DNA of 64,000 nucleotides, taken from Alphaproteobacteria bacterium. GTDB taxonomy: Bacteria; Pseudomonadota; Alphaproteobacteria; Rickettsiales; UBA1997. The position numbers and the translations under genes were made by a program. Every line of letters starts with the position of its first letter. Position 1 is the first letter of the stretch. This document shows positions 7,856-15,772 of this stretch, piece after piece. The DNA lies in NCBI GenBank assembly GCA_014190355.1, contig BJGH01000002.1, positions 127,992 through 191,991 on the forward strand, written 5' to 3'. The notes below the pieces were generated by a model. It was not told the DNA's origin. It made no database searches and was given only the letters and a program-made list of their open reading frames with translations.

Positions 7856-8803
7856 ATGTTAAAAAAAAGTAAAAATAAAGCATTTTCATTAATTGAATTA
7901 TCAATTGTTATTTTAATTATCGGAATATTGGTAGCAGGGGTTACTCAGTCTTCGCGTTTGATTGTTCAAATGAAATTAACTACCGCAAGATCTTTAACTT
8001 TGAGTTCGCCAGTTCCAATAATTAAAGATTTATATTCTTGGCAAGATTCAGTTTCTGAAAAAAGTTTTATTGAATCTGAAGCTATTGACCAAGCAAGGCT
8101 AAGCGCTTGGAATGATATAAACCATATGACGATTTCAGATCGTTTAAACTTTATTCAAACTGATAATAATCGTAAACCAATCTACAAAATTAGAGCCATT
8201 AATGACCTACCTTCTGTTAACTTTAATGGGTCATATTTTTTAAGAAGCGAAAGAAATGTTATGCCATTTTTTGCTTTAGGTTCCGCAACAATTTTTATGG
8301 TTTTTAAAGCAGATAATGTGCTTGGGCAGAAATTCATGTTAATGCATCCCATTGCTAACTGCTCTAAAAATGCAGAAATTGGTATCGGGGTAGCTAATAT
8401 TATTTCTGGAAATTTTGGAGTTCATGCCGGATGTGGAATTGGAACTATTACTAACGGGAATGTTATTTCAGTTTCACAGCCCACTGTAGTATCAATGGCT
8501 TTTTTAAGTAGTCCTTTGAATCCAGGAACTACTGCTAATATTAAAATTTATAAAAATGGTGGAACAGAATTGCCTTTAGTTGGGTCAGGTGGAAGCTATA
8601 CGCAAAGCATGGGAGGAGCTTATGGCAATTGGCTTTCACCATTACTAATTGGCTTAAGAGATGACAATAATAATGGTGGATATAATTCAGGTTTTGTCGG
8701 TGATATTGGGGAAATTGTAATTTATTCACGAGCTTTAAATACCGAGGAGCGGCAATCAGTTGAAAAATATTTGGGTAAAAAATGGGGAATTGCAGTTCAG
8801 TAA
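7856..8803 (+). CDS. Prepilin-like protein with LamG/concanavalin A-like domain
   Basis: 315 residues. It opens with a basic leader and the same AFSLIELSIVILIIG prepilin helix as three other genes here. A central Gly/Asn-rich beta region follows with ATIFMVFKADN and a SVNFNGS segment. It ends in GDIGEIVIYSRALNTEERQSV and KYLGKKWGI, typical of the last part of LamG-type lectin domains. The predicted prepilin peptidase site has Ala at -1. Export to a pilus or pseudopilus is expected from the family; the ligand is unknown. Starts 6 bases after hemE, and 27 bases separate it from the next paralogue. The first 80 or so bases and the last 70 or so are almost identical to that paralogue, while the middle has diverged. 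Confidence 0.82.
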   Translation: MLKKSKNKAFSLIELSIVILIIGILVAGVTQSSRLIVQMKLTTARSLTLSSPVPIIKDLYSWQDSVSEKSFIESEAIDQARLSAWNDINHMTISDRLNFIQTDNNRKPIYKIRAINDLPSVNFNGSYFLRSERNVMPFFALGSATIFMVFKADNVLGQKFMLMHPIANCSKNAEIGIGVANIISGNFGVHAGCGIGTITNGNVISVSQPTVVSMAFLSSPLNPGTTANIKIYKNGGTELPLVGSGGSYTQSMGGAYGNWLSPLLIGLRDDNNNGGYNSGFVGDIGEIVIYSRALNTEERQSVEKYLGKKWGIAVQ

Positions 8804-8830
8804 TGTTTATAATTTTATAATTTATTAAAA

Positions 8831-9772
8831 ATGTTAAAATTAAATAAAAATAAAGCATTTTCATTAATTGAGTTATCAATCGTAATTTTAATTATCGGAA
8901 TATTGGTAGCAGGGGTTACTCAGTCTTCGCGTTTGATTTCAAGAATGAAAGTTATGTCTGCTCGATCGCTGACCTTAAGTTCGCCAGTATCATCAATTAA
9001 AGACATTTATTCATGGCATGAGACAGTTATGGAAGCAAGTTTTGATGAAGCAGAAGCTTCAGATTCAAGTAGAATAACAAATTGGTATGATATTAATCCC
9101 CAAGTTTCTTCTGGAAAAATTATGGTAACTCAAAGCGATGTTAATCTTAAACCAATTTATTTAAGTAATCGCATAAATGGTTTACCAGTTATTAATTTTG
9201 ATGGTTCAGATCGAATACAATCGCAAATTGCAGTTCCAGCAATTGCTTCAATGGGATCGGCAACTATTTTCAGTGTTTTTAATGCTCAAGATGTTTCAAA
9301 TCAAAGATTTTTATTATTTCAATTACAAACAAATTGTGCTAATAATATTGAAATAGGTTTATCAGCGGGATCATTTAATATTGGTAATTTTGGAATTCAT
9401 TCTGGGTGCGGTTATGCTACTGCAACATCGGCATCTTTTATGGCAACTAATCAAAATTATGTTATGACTATGATTATGGCATCAACACCACTTGCTAGTG
9501 GTCAGGCTGGCAATATTCAAGTTTTTCGTAATGGTGTTCAACAAACTACTTTTGCTAATGGAGGAGGTTATAATACGGGACTAGGAGGATCTTATGCAAA
9601 AGCAAATAGCATGCTTAATTTTGGAGGAAGATTTTCCTCAGGCTTTGTAGATGATTGTAGATTTATTGGTAACGTTGGAGAAATTATAATTTTTTCTCGA
9701 GCTTTAAATACCGAGGAGCGTCAATCAGTTGAAAAATATTTGGGTAAAAAATGGGGAATCGTTGTCCAATAG
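8831..9772 (+). CDS. Prepilin-like protein with LamG/concanavalin A-like domain
   Basis: 313 residues, tandem paralogue of the preceding gene. The prepilin helix AFSLIELSIVILIIG and following GVTQSSRLI are identical in protein sequence to the other copies. The middle differs (SWYD-like segment NWYDINPQ, GSATIFSVFNAQ). The end, NVGEIIIFSRALNTEERQSV then KYLGKKWGI, nearly repeats the upstream gene, with near-identity at the DNA level too. This pattern of conserved ends and variable middle suggests duplication followed by diversification, possibly with recombination between copies (inference). Probably a minor pilin or pseudopilin carrying a lectin-like head. Confidence 0.82.
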   Translation: MLKLNKNKAFSLIELSIVILIIGILVAGVTQSSRLISRMKVMSARSLTLSSPVSSIKDIYSWHETVMEASFDEAEASDSSRITNWYDINPQVSSGKIMVTQSDVNLKPIYLSNRINGLPVINFDGSDRIQSQIAVPAIASMGSATIFSVFNAQDVSNQRFLLFQLQTNCANNIEIGLSAGSFNIGNFGIHSGCGYATATSASFMATNQNYVMTMIMASTPLASGQAGNIQVFRNGVQQTTFANGGGYNTGLGGSYAKANSMLNFGGRFSSGFVDDCRFIGNVGEIIIFSRALNTEERQSVEKYLGKKWGIVVQ

Positions 9773-9902
9773 CATTGATATTATCTTTATAAACCAGTAT
9801 CAATTTAAACTTTTGAATATTGAGAAAATCTTTTAAAATAATGATTTAGCAAAATATTGAGTTAAGTTTTAAATTAATTTTTTTGCTTAGTGTTGTGATT
9901 TA

Positions 9903-10802
9903 TTAAGAGCTTCTTGCGATTACGAAATTAGTTAAATCAATTAACAAATCAGCTTTTTTGCCAAAAACCTTAAGATGATCAATAGCTTGTTGACGAAGAA
10001 TTTGCAGTTGTTTGTTTGAGTTTTCTAAACCAACAATATCAACAAAACTGATCTTGTCTTTAGTTTTTTTGTGAGTAATTTCATCGAGATTTATTTTACC
10101 AATATTTATGCCATTGTGATCTAAAATATCATCGCGAATTTGAAATGCTAAACCTAAATCATTGGCAAAAAAACGTAATGCTTTGCGATCACTTGGAGAA
10201 GCTCGACCCAGGATTGCTCCAGCTTCGGCTGATGCCATAAATAATTCGCCTGTTTTTAAGCGATGTAAATTCGCAAGCTGTTCTTTAGAAATTTTTTTAT
10301 TGGATTTTTCAATATCCATCATTTGTCCACCAACCATTCCCATAAAACCAACCGCTTTGGCAATTGTTGAAATTAATTCACAGCGAACTACTGGATCTTT
10401 GTGAGTTTGAATTTGGGCAAGTGTTTCGAAAGCATAAGTTAATAACGCATCTCCAGCAAGAACCGCAGTAGCTTCATCGAATTTTTTATGATTAGTAGGT
10501 TGACCTCTGCGATAATCATCATTATCCATGGCAGGCAAATCATCATGGATTAAAGAATAATTATGGATAAATTCGATAGCAGTTGCAGCGTTAAGAGAAG
10601 CAAGGGTTGATATCCCAAAGATTTTAGCACTGGCAATCACTAAAAAAGGACGAATTCTTTTGCCTTCCGATAAACAAGTGTAACGCATTGATTCGACAAT
10701 TCTGGAAGTTGAAAAATTTTCAGGAAGTAAATCATGCATTCTCTTTTGAACCAATATTGAGCAAGCAAGCAAAGATTCTCTGAGATTTTTTTTATCAAGC
10801 AT
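9903..10802 (-). CDS. ispA: Polyprenyl (probably farnesyl) diphosphate synthase
   Basis: 299 residues. The two Asp-rich motifs of trans-isoprenyl synthases are clear: LIHDDLPAMDNDDYRRG (first, DDxxxxD type) and AFQIRDDILD (second). GKRIRPFLV near the N-terminus binds diphosphate. The bacterial short-chain DDxxxxD arrangement fits farnesyl or geranylgeranyl diphosphate synthase, supplying undecaprenyl and quinone side-chain pathways. The exact chain length cannot be read from sequence by eye. It starts 3 bases after the uvrA stop on the same strand, so they are likely cotranscribed. Confidence 0.93.
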   Translation of the reverse strand: MLDKKNLRESLLACSILVQKRMHDLLPENFSTSRIVESMRYTCLSEGKRIRPFLVIASAKIFGISTLASLNAATAIEFIHNYSLIHDDLPAMDNDDYRRGQPTNHKKFDEATAVLAGDALLTYAFETLAQIQTHKDPVVRCELISTIAKAVGFMGMVGGQMMDIEKSNKKISKEQLANLHRLKTGELFMASAEAGAILGRASPSDRKALRFFANDLGLAFQIRDDILDHNGINIGKINLDEITHKKTKDKISFVDIVGLENSNKQLQILRQQAIDHLKVFGKKADLLIDLTNFVIARSS

Positions 10803-10805
10803 AAA

Positions 10806-13775
10806 TTATTTTTTTAATATTTTGGCAAGATATTTGCCAGTAACTGAATTTTTATTTTTTGCTACTTCTTCAGGAGTTCCCTGAGCAACAATATAACCTC
10901 CTTTTTCACCTCCACAAGGTCCAATGTCAATAATCCAGTCCGCAGTTTTTAAAACATCTAAATTATGTTCGATAACAAGAATTGAATTTCCACTATCTAC
11001 AAGTTTATGTAAAACTTTTAAAAGTTTATTAATATCTTCAAAATGCAGTCCAGTAGTAGGTTCATCAAGAATATACAAAGTATCGCCAGTTGCTTTTCGA
11101 CTTAATTCTTTAGCGAGTTTAATTCGTTGAGCTTCACCACCTGATAGGGTAGTTGCACTTTGACCAATTTTAATATAACCTAATCCAACATCGCATAATG
11201 CTTTAAATTTATCGCTAATATGTGACATATTGCCAAAAAATTCATAAGCATCTTCTGCGGTCATTTCTAGGACATCAGAGATTGATTTACCTTTGTATTT
11301 AATCTCTAAAGTTTCGCGATTATAGCGTTTGCCTTGGCAAGTTTCACATTTAACATAAACATCTGGCAAGAAATGCATTTCAATTTTTATTACTCCATCG
11401 CCTTGACAAGTCTCGCATCTTCCTCCTTTAACGTTGAAAGAAAATCTTCCAACTTTATAGCCTCGAGCTTTTGATTCGTTTAAATTGGCATAAAACTCGC
11501 GGATGAAGGTGAATGCCCCAACATATGTACACGGGTTCGAACGCGGAGTTCTGCCAATTGGGGATTGATCGATCTCGATGATTTTATCAATGAAATGAAA
11601 ACCAGAAATTCCGCTGTAAGGTCCAGGAACAACACGAGCTTTGTTGATAATTTTATTAAGAGCAGGGTAGAGAGTTTTAATAATTAAGCTGGATTTACCG
11701 CCTCCTGAAATGCCTGAAACTGCAGTAAAAACTTTTAGGGGAAGATCAAGGGTAACATTTTTTAAATTATTCAATGTCGCATTTTTTAAAGTGATAACTT
11801 TTTTCGGATCGATTTTACGTCTTTTTTCAGGAATGTTTATGGTTTTTTTACCGCTTAAATATTGACCAGTAATGCTATTTTTGTCATTGATAACAGCATC
11901 AGGTCTTCCTGCTGAAATTATTTGTCCACCGTGAATTCCCGCTCCAGGACCAACATCGATAAGATATTCTGCTTCGCGCATCATTTCTTCGTCATGTTCA
12001 ACAACTATTACCGAATTGCCAAGATCGCGTAAGTTTTTTAAAGTGTTGATCAATTTATCATTATCTGATTGATGCAAACCAATTGAAGGTTCATCAAGAA
12101 CATAAAGAACTCCAGACAAGCCTGAGCCAATTTGTGATGCTAAACGAATTCGTTGAGCTTCTCCACCTGACAGGGTTCCAGCCTGTCTGCTGACTGTTAA
12201 ATACTCTAACCCAACATTTCTTAAAAAGCCAAGTCGACGAGTGATTTCTTTAAGCAAGCGTTCAGAAATTTGTTGTTGCATTGAGGTAAGATGATTTGGC
12301 AAATCTTCAAACCATTCAATGGATTTTTCAACTGACATTTTACTTAATTCGCCAATATGCAAACCAGCAATTTTTACGCATAATGCTTGTTGATTTAAGC
12401 GATAACCATCGCAAGCATCGCAGATTCGTGAAGCTTGAAATTTTATAAATTCATCACCTGCATTTTCTTCGTCATCTTCAGCAATTCTTTTTTTAAGAAT
12501 GTTAACAATTCCTTCAAAAGTTTTTTTAACTTTAACTGTTTTGAGACCGTCTTCGATTTTTAATTCAATTTCTTCGCCATCTGTTCCGTAAAAAATTTTG
12601 TTTTTAACTTCTTCGTTAAGGTTTTTAAAAGGGACATCAAGGCTAAATTTATAATGGCTGGCCATGGCGTTAAGAACCTGTAAGAAAAAACGCTCTTGCG
12701 TTCCTTGCCATAAAGAAATTGCTCCTTGGCGTAGTGATAAATTTTCATCTTCGATAATTAAATCGGTACTAAAATATTGCTCAGTTCCAAGTCCATCACA
12801 ATGTTTACATGCTCCAAATGGCGAGTTAAAGGAAAATAATCTTGGTTCAATTTCGCCGATACTAAAATCAGAATCAGGACAAGAAAATTTTTCACTAAAT
12901 AAAATAACATCACCAGCTTGAGCAGTTGCAAGCTCATTGGCAGAAGAATTTTGATCAGAATTTTTAGTGGTTTTTTTGGAATTATTTGGTTTAAAATCTT
13001 CAGGATAGCTGACGATTTCAATGTAAAGCAACCCTTCACTTACCTTTAGTGCAGTCTCTACTGAGTCAGAAACTCGATTACCTAAATCTTCGCTGATAAC
13101 AATTCGATCAACAACAATTTCAATATTATGTTTTTTATTTTTATCAAGAATTGGCAATATTTCATTGAGGTCATGAATTTTACCATCGATCTTGATTCTT
13201 TGGAAACCCTGCTTTCGTGCGTTCATCATTTCTTTACGAAATTCTCCTTTTTGCCCACGAGTAATTGGCGCAAGGATATAAATCCTAGTGCGTTTGGGCA
13301 ATTGTAAAATTTTGTCAACAATAACCGAGGCAGACTGGCTAATGATTGGCTTGCCAGTAGTTGGTGAGTATGGAATACCAATTCTCGCAAAAAGTAAGCG
13401 ATAATGGTCATAAATTTCCGTAACAGTTCCAACTGTTGAGCGGGGATTTCGGGAAGTAGTTTTCTGATCAATGGCAATGGCTGGAGATAGTCCAGTTATT
13501 GCTTCAACATCTGGTTTATCTTGCATATCAAGAAATTGACGAGCGTAGGCTGAGAGGCTTTCGATAAATCGTCTTTGTCCTTCGGCGTAAATAGTATCAA
13601 AAACGAGAGATGATTTACCTGATCCGCTAAGTCCGGTTACAACTACAAGTTCATTTTTAGGTATTTCGATACTAACATTTTTTAAATTATGTTCTTTTGC
13701 GCCAACAACTTTGATAAATTTTTCTTCATATGGTTCGTTAGATTGAGTTTTAATTGTAGCTTTAGTTGATTTCAT
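10806..13775 (-). CDS. uvrA: UvrABC excinuclease subunit A
   Basis: 989 residues, somewhat longer than the usual 940-960. It contains two ABC modules: Walker [11 protein letters not shown] near the N-terminus and [10 protein letters not shown] in the second half. Zinc-finger cysteines are CKHCDGLG and CETCQGDG...CETCQGKR, and there are two signature motifs, [13 protein letters not shown] and [13 protein letters not shown]. UvrA dimers scan DNA for bulky lesions and load UvrB. The extra length includes a polar insertion around residues 265-292, rich in Lys, Asn, Thr and Ser. The start is ambiguous by about 20 codons because the conserved part begins at [14 protein letters not shown]. Upstream of ispA, with a 3-base gap. 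Confidence 0.97.
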   Translation of the reverse strand: MKSTKATIKTQSNEPYEEKFIKVVGAKEHNLKNVSIEIPKNELVVVTGLSGSGKSSLVFDTIYAEGQRRFIESLSAYARQFLDMQDKPDVEAITGLSPAIAIDQKTTSRNPRSTVGTVTEIYDHYRLLFARIGIPYSPTTGKPIISQSASVIVDKILQLPKRTRIYILAPITRGQKGEFRKEMMNARKQGFQRIKIDGKIHDLNEILPILDKNKKHNIEIVVDRIVISEDLGNRVSDSVETALKVSEGLLYIEIVSYPEDFKPNNSKKTTKNSDQNSSANELATAQAGDVILFSEKFSCPDSDFSIGEIEPRLFSFNSPFGACKHCDGLGTEQYFSTDLIIEDENLSLRQGAISLWQGTQERFFLQVLNAMASHYKFSLDVPFKNLNEEVKNKIFYGTDGEEIELKIEDGLKTVKVKKTFEGIVNILKKRIAEDDEENAGDEFIKFQASRICDACDGYRLNQQALCVKIAGLHIGELSKMSVEKSIEWFEDLPNHLTSMQQQISERLLKEITRRLGFLRNVGLEYLTVSRQAGTLSGGEAQRIRLASQIGSGLSGVLYVLDEPSIGLHQSDNDKLINTLKNLRDLGNSVIVVEHDEEMMREAEYLIDVGPGAGIHGGQIISAGRPDAVINDKNSITGQYLSGKKTINIPEKRRKIDPKKVITLKNATLNNLKNVTLDLPLKVFTAVSGISGGGKSSLIIKTLYPALNKIINKARVVPGPYSGISGFHFIDKIIEIDQSPIGRTPRSNPCTYVGAFTFIREFYANLNESKARGYKVGRFSFNVKGGRCETCQGDGVIKIEMHFLPDVYVKCETCQGKRYNRETLEIKYKGKSISDVLEMTAEDAYEFFGNMSHISDKFKALCDVGLGYIKIGQSATTLSGGEAQRIKLAKELSRKATGDTLYILDEPTTGLHFEDINKLLKVLHKLVDSGNSILVIEHNLDVLKTADWIIDIGPCGGEKGGYIVAQGTPEEVAKNKNSVTGKYLAKILKK

Positions 13776-14030
13776 AGTTGTTTATAATTTGAAATTCTTA
13801 ATTTTTTTTTATTTTAACCATTTTTAATAGTTTTAAAAAAAAACTTTATATTTAATAAACACTATTTTTTTTGAATTGCAAATGTTATTTAATTTTTTTT
13901 TAAAAAAAAACAAAAATTGGGTAACTATTTAGAGTCACTATAATTAAAATCTAGCTTTATAAAATATTTGTCGATTTTTAAAATTGAGAAGCTTCTTGGC
14001 TTGAAACGCATCACAAAAGCTATTTAAATA
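13776..14030. other. AT-rich spacer between uvrA and the structured RNA candidate
   Basis: About 255 bases with long A and T runs and no ORF of note. It lies upstream of uvrA on the minus strand, so the uvrA promoter is expected here, but no convincing -35/-10 pair stands out against the base composition. Confidence 0.4.
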
Positions 14031-14067
14031 GAAAAACTCGCCGAAAAGCAATTGCTCTTCGGCGAGT
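14031..14067 (-). terminator. Rho-independent terminator downstream of pstS / candidate small RNA
   Basis: A GC-rich perfect inverted repeat, ACTCGCCGAA at 14036-14045 and TTCGGCGAGT at 14058-14067. The stem is extended inward by AGC/GCT around an AATT loop, and a TTTTT run follows on the minus strand. It is one of the most GC-rich spots in the window, and marks the end of a minus-strand transcript coming from the pstS side. Confidence 0.85.
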
Positions 14068-14134
14068 CCAGAAAAGAGATTATCGCTAGGATAAACTCCC
14101 CATCTTTTCCCTAAAGAAAAGAAGCGTACGCTTT

Positions 14135-14194
14135 CTAAAAAATAGTTGCAACTACTGATAACGTAACAATTACTGCAAGTGGAATGAATACCAT
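14135..14194 (-). CDS. Possible 19-residue hydrophobic peptide
   Basis: An ATG-to-TAG ORF that reads MVFIPLAVIVTLSVVATIF, a single uncharged membrane-spanning stretch. It sits between pstS and a strong terminator on the same strand. No ribosome binding site is visible upstream, and random AT-rich sequence gives hydrophobic peptides readily, so translation is unproven. If real, it would be a one-helix membrane peptide, a type known as small subunits of transporters and oxidases. Confidence 0.25.
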   Translation of the reverse strand: MVFIPLAVIVTLSVVATIF

Positions 14195-14292
14195 GAGTAG
14201 TTAGATATTTTAGTAGTTAAAGATGAGTTGCCTATCAACGAAATTAGAAAAAAAATTCTAATCAAGCGACGACCCCTAATAAAAAGCAAAAA

Positions 14293-15390
14293 TTAATTTT
14301 TGAGATTAATTTCTGCCTCATCCCTTACATTTTTGAGTTCCAAATCTGTAAGAGGGATAAGTCCTTTTTGCAATAAATAACCCTCAAAACCAAGAGTATT
14401 ATTGCTAATAATTTCGCTAATAAATTGACGCATTGCAAAAATTAAATCAAGATGTTCTTTTTTAAAATAAATAAAAAGTGGACGCGATATTTGATACGAG
14501 CCACTGATAATATTGTCCTGAGAGGCAATAAAATTATTTATCTTACTGGCCTTGATTAGTTGACGATTTTCTTCTAAAAAACTAAAGCCAAAAATCCCTA
14601 GAGCAATTGGATTGTTTTTTAGTTTTTGAACAATCAAATTATCATTTTCTCCAGCTTCAATAAATATCCCATCGCTTCGTATTAAATGACATTTTTTGGC
14701 ACGAATTTTTTCATCTGGATAATTTTTAATAAATGCTGGAATTTTTAAGCAAGTTTTTTCCATCACTAGTTCGCTAAAGCTATCTCTTGTTCCCGAGGTA
14801 GGTGGAGGGCCATAAACAATAATTTTTTGGTTGCTAAGTTTTGAGTTAATATCGCTCCATTTTTGATAAGGATTGGCAATTAATCTCAGAGGATTTTTTT
14901 GATCAGGAACCTGACTTGCCAAAGCTAAAAAAATTTCTTCCAAAGTTAAATTGTAATCAATGCCTTGGATTGAATTTGCAAGAACTATGCCATCATAACC
15001 AATTTTAATTTCTCCAACACTAATACCATTTTCTTGGCATTTAGAAATTTCACTTTTTTGAATTCTTCGAGATGCATTTACTAGATCAGGATAATCAAAA
15101 CCAATTCCTGAACAAAATATTTTAAAACCTCCGCCTGTTCCAGTTGCTTCAACAATTGGTGTCTTGTAAAAATTTTGATACCCAAAATTTTCGGCAATGG
15201 TAGCACTAAAAGGGTAAACAGTTGAGGAGCCAACAATATGAATATGCTGACGGTTTTTTTTCTTGAAAAACTCAAAAAAAGAATTTTTACTAGAATTGCT
15301 TGAAGCCTCTAAACTAAGGTCTTTGGCGTTAATATTTAGCGAACCAAATGATAGCAATATAAGACAAAAAAACCAATAAAAGAAATGCAT
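14293..15390 (-). CDS. pstS: Phosphate ABC transporter substrate-binding protein PstS
   Basis: 365 residues. An N-terminal signal peptide (MHFFYWFFCLILLSFGSLNINA) is followed by a linker, then the PstS-like core. IVGSSTVYPFSATIAENF is the phosphate-loop start; ATGTGGGFKIFCSGIG, ASRRIQKSEISKC and VYGPPPTSGTRDSFSELV are conserved binding segments. It delivers periplasmic phosphate to PstCA. No pstC, pstB or phoU gene is adjacent; pstA stands alone at 25530. The gene is followed by the structured region and terminator at 14031-14290. Within the family it looks like the SphX/PstS type seen in alphaproteobacteria. Confidence 0.88.
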   Translation of the reverse strand: MHFFYWFFCLILLSFGSLNINAKDLSLEASSNSSKNSFFEFFKKKNRQHIHIVGSSTVYPFSATIAENFGYQNFYKTPIVEATGTGGGFKIFCSGIGFDYPDLVNASRRIQKSEISKCQENGISVGEIKIGYDGIVLANSIQGIDYNLTLEEIFLALASQVPDQKNPLRLIANPYQKWSDINSKLSNQKIIVYGPPPTSGTRDSFSELVMEKTCLKIPAFIKNYPDEKIRAKKCHLIRSDGIFIEAGENDNLIVQKLKNNPIALGIFGFSFLEENRQLIKASKINNFIASQDNIISGSYQISRPLFIYFKKEHLDLIFAMRQFISEIISNNTLGFEGYLLQKGLIPLTDLELKNVRDEAEINLKN

Positions 15391-15772
15391 AAGGAATTAT
15401 TGTTAGTTTTAAAATCGCAGTTTATAAAATCTTTGCTACTAATAAAAACTTTAATTACTTGACTACAAATTAGCAATTGATAATTTTAGTTTTTTTGGTA
15501 TCTGGCAAATAATTTAATTGCCCTTTTATTGTAAATTTAAAGAAATTATCTGAAATATTTAAAATAATTTGTTGTTTAATTGCAAATAAATGATAAATAT
15601 ACTGGATTCTTGGCCTAAGGCATAGTAATTAAAGATTTTACTTAAAATTTTTGTTATAATTTAAAATTAAAACAATGCTTAGTGTCATAGGTTTTTAAAT
15701 TAACAACTCATTTCAACTTAAGGTTAAAATGACATAAAAAAAATAGAATCTCAACAAAACTAATTTTATAAA
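15391..15772. other. Divergent intergenic region, pstS / bamA
   Basis: About 380 AT-rich bases between two divergent genes, so promoters for both are expected. One extended -10 hexamer is listed separately for bamA. No pho-box-like direct repeat was found by eye for pstS, and no other gene or RNA was recognised. Confidence 0.5.
15652..15660 (+). promoter_or_regulatory. Extended -10 promoter candidate for bamA-corA
   Basis: TGTTATAAT fits the extended -10 pattern TGnTATAAT exactly. It lies about 113 bases upstream of the bamA start. No good -35 is placed at 17 bases, which is acceptable for extended -10 promoters. In this composition chance matches are common. Confidence 0.35.

Larger units (their letters stand above)
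14031..14290 (-). ncRNA. Candidate structured RNA or 3' leader between pstS and uvrA
   Basis: The minus strand from about 14290 to the terminator can form a row of hairpins: ATTAGAA/TTCTAAT around 14245-14262, the palindrome AAGCGTACGCTT near 14122-14133, TCTTTTC/GAAAAGA at about 14103-14122, and GAGTTTATC/GATAATCTC (one mismatch) at 14076-14098, then the strong terminator. No known RNA family (6S, SRP RNA, tmRNA, RNase P) was recognised by its conserved motifs. It may be a small RNA processed from the pstS transcript, or an independent gene. A 19-codon hydrophobic ORF lies inside (14135-14194). A covariance-model search would be needed to name it. Confidence 0.35.

Noticed and set aside
12758-13039. 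Several 60-95 codon frames overlapping uvrA on both strands
   Set aside because: They overlap the UvrA coding sequence, lack family features and have no ribosome binding sites.
14031-14290. Naming the structured region as 6S RNA, SRP RNA or two-piece tmRNA
   Set aside because: The conserved GGAA-loop of SRP RNA, the CCA-ended acceptor part and tag ORF of tmRNA, and the 6S bubble were not recognisable; left as an unnamed candidate.
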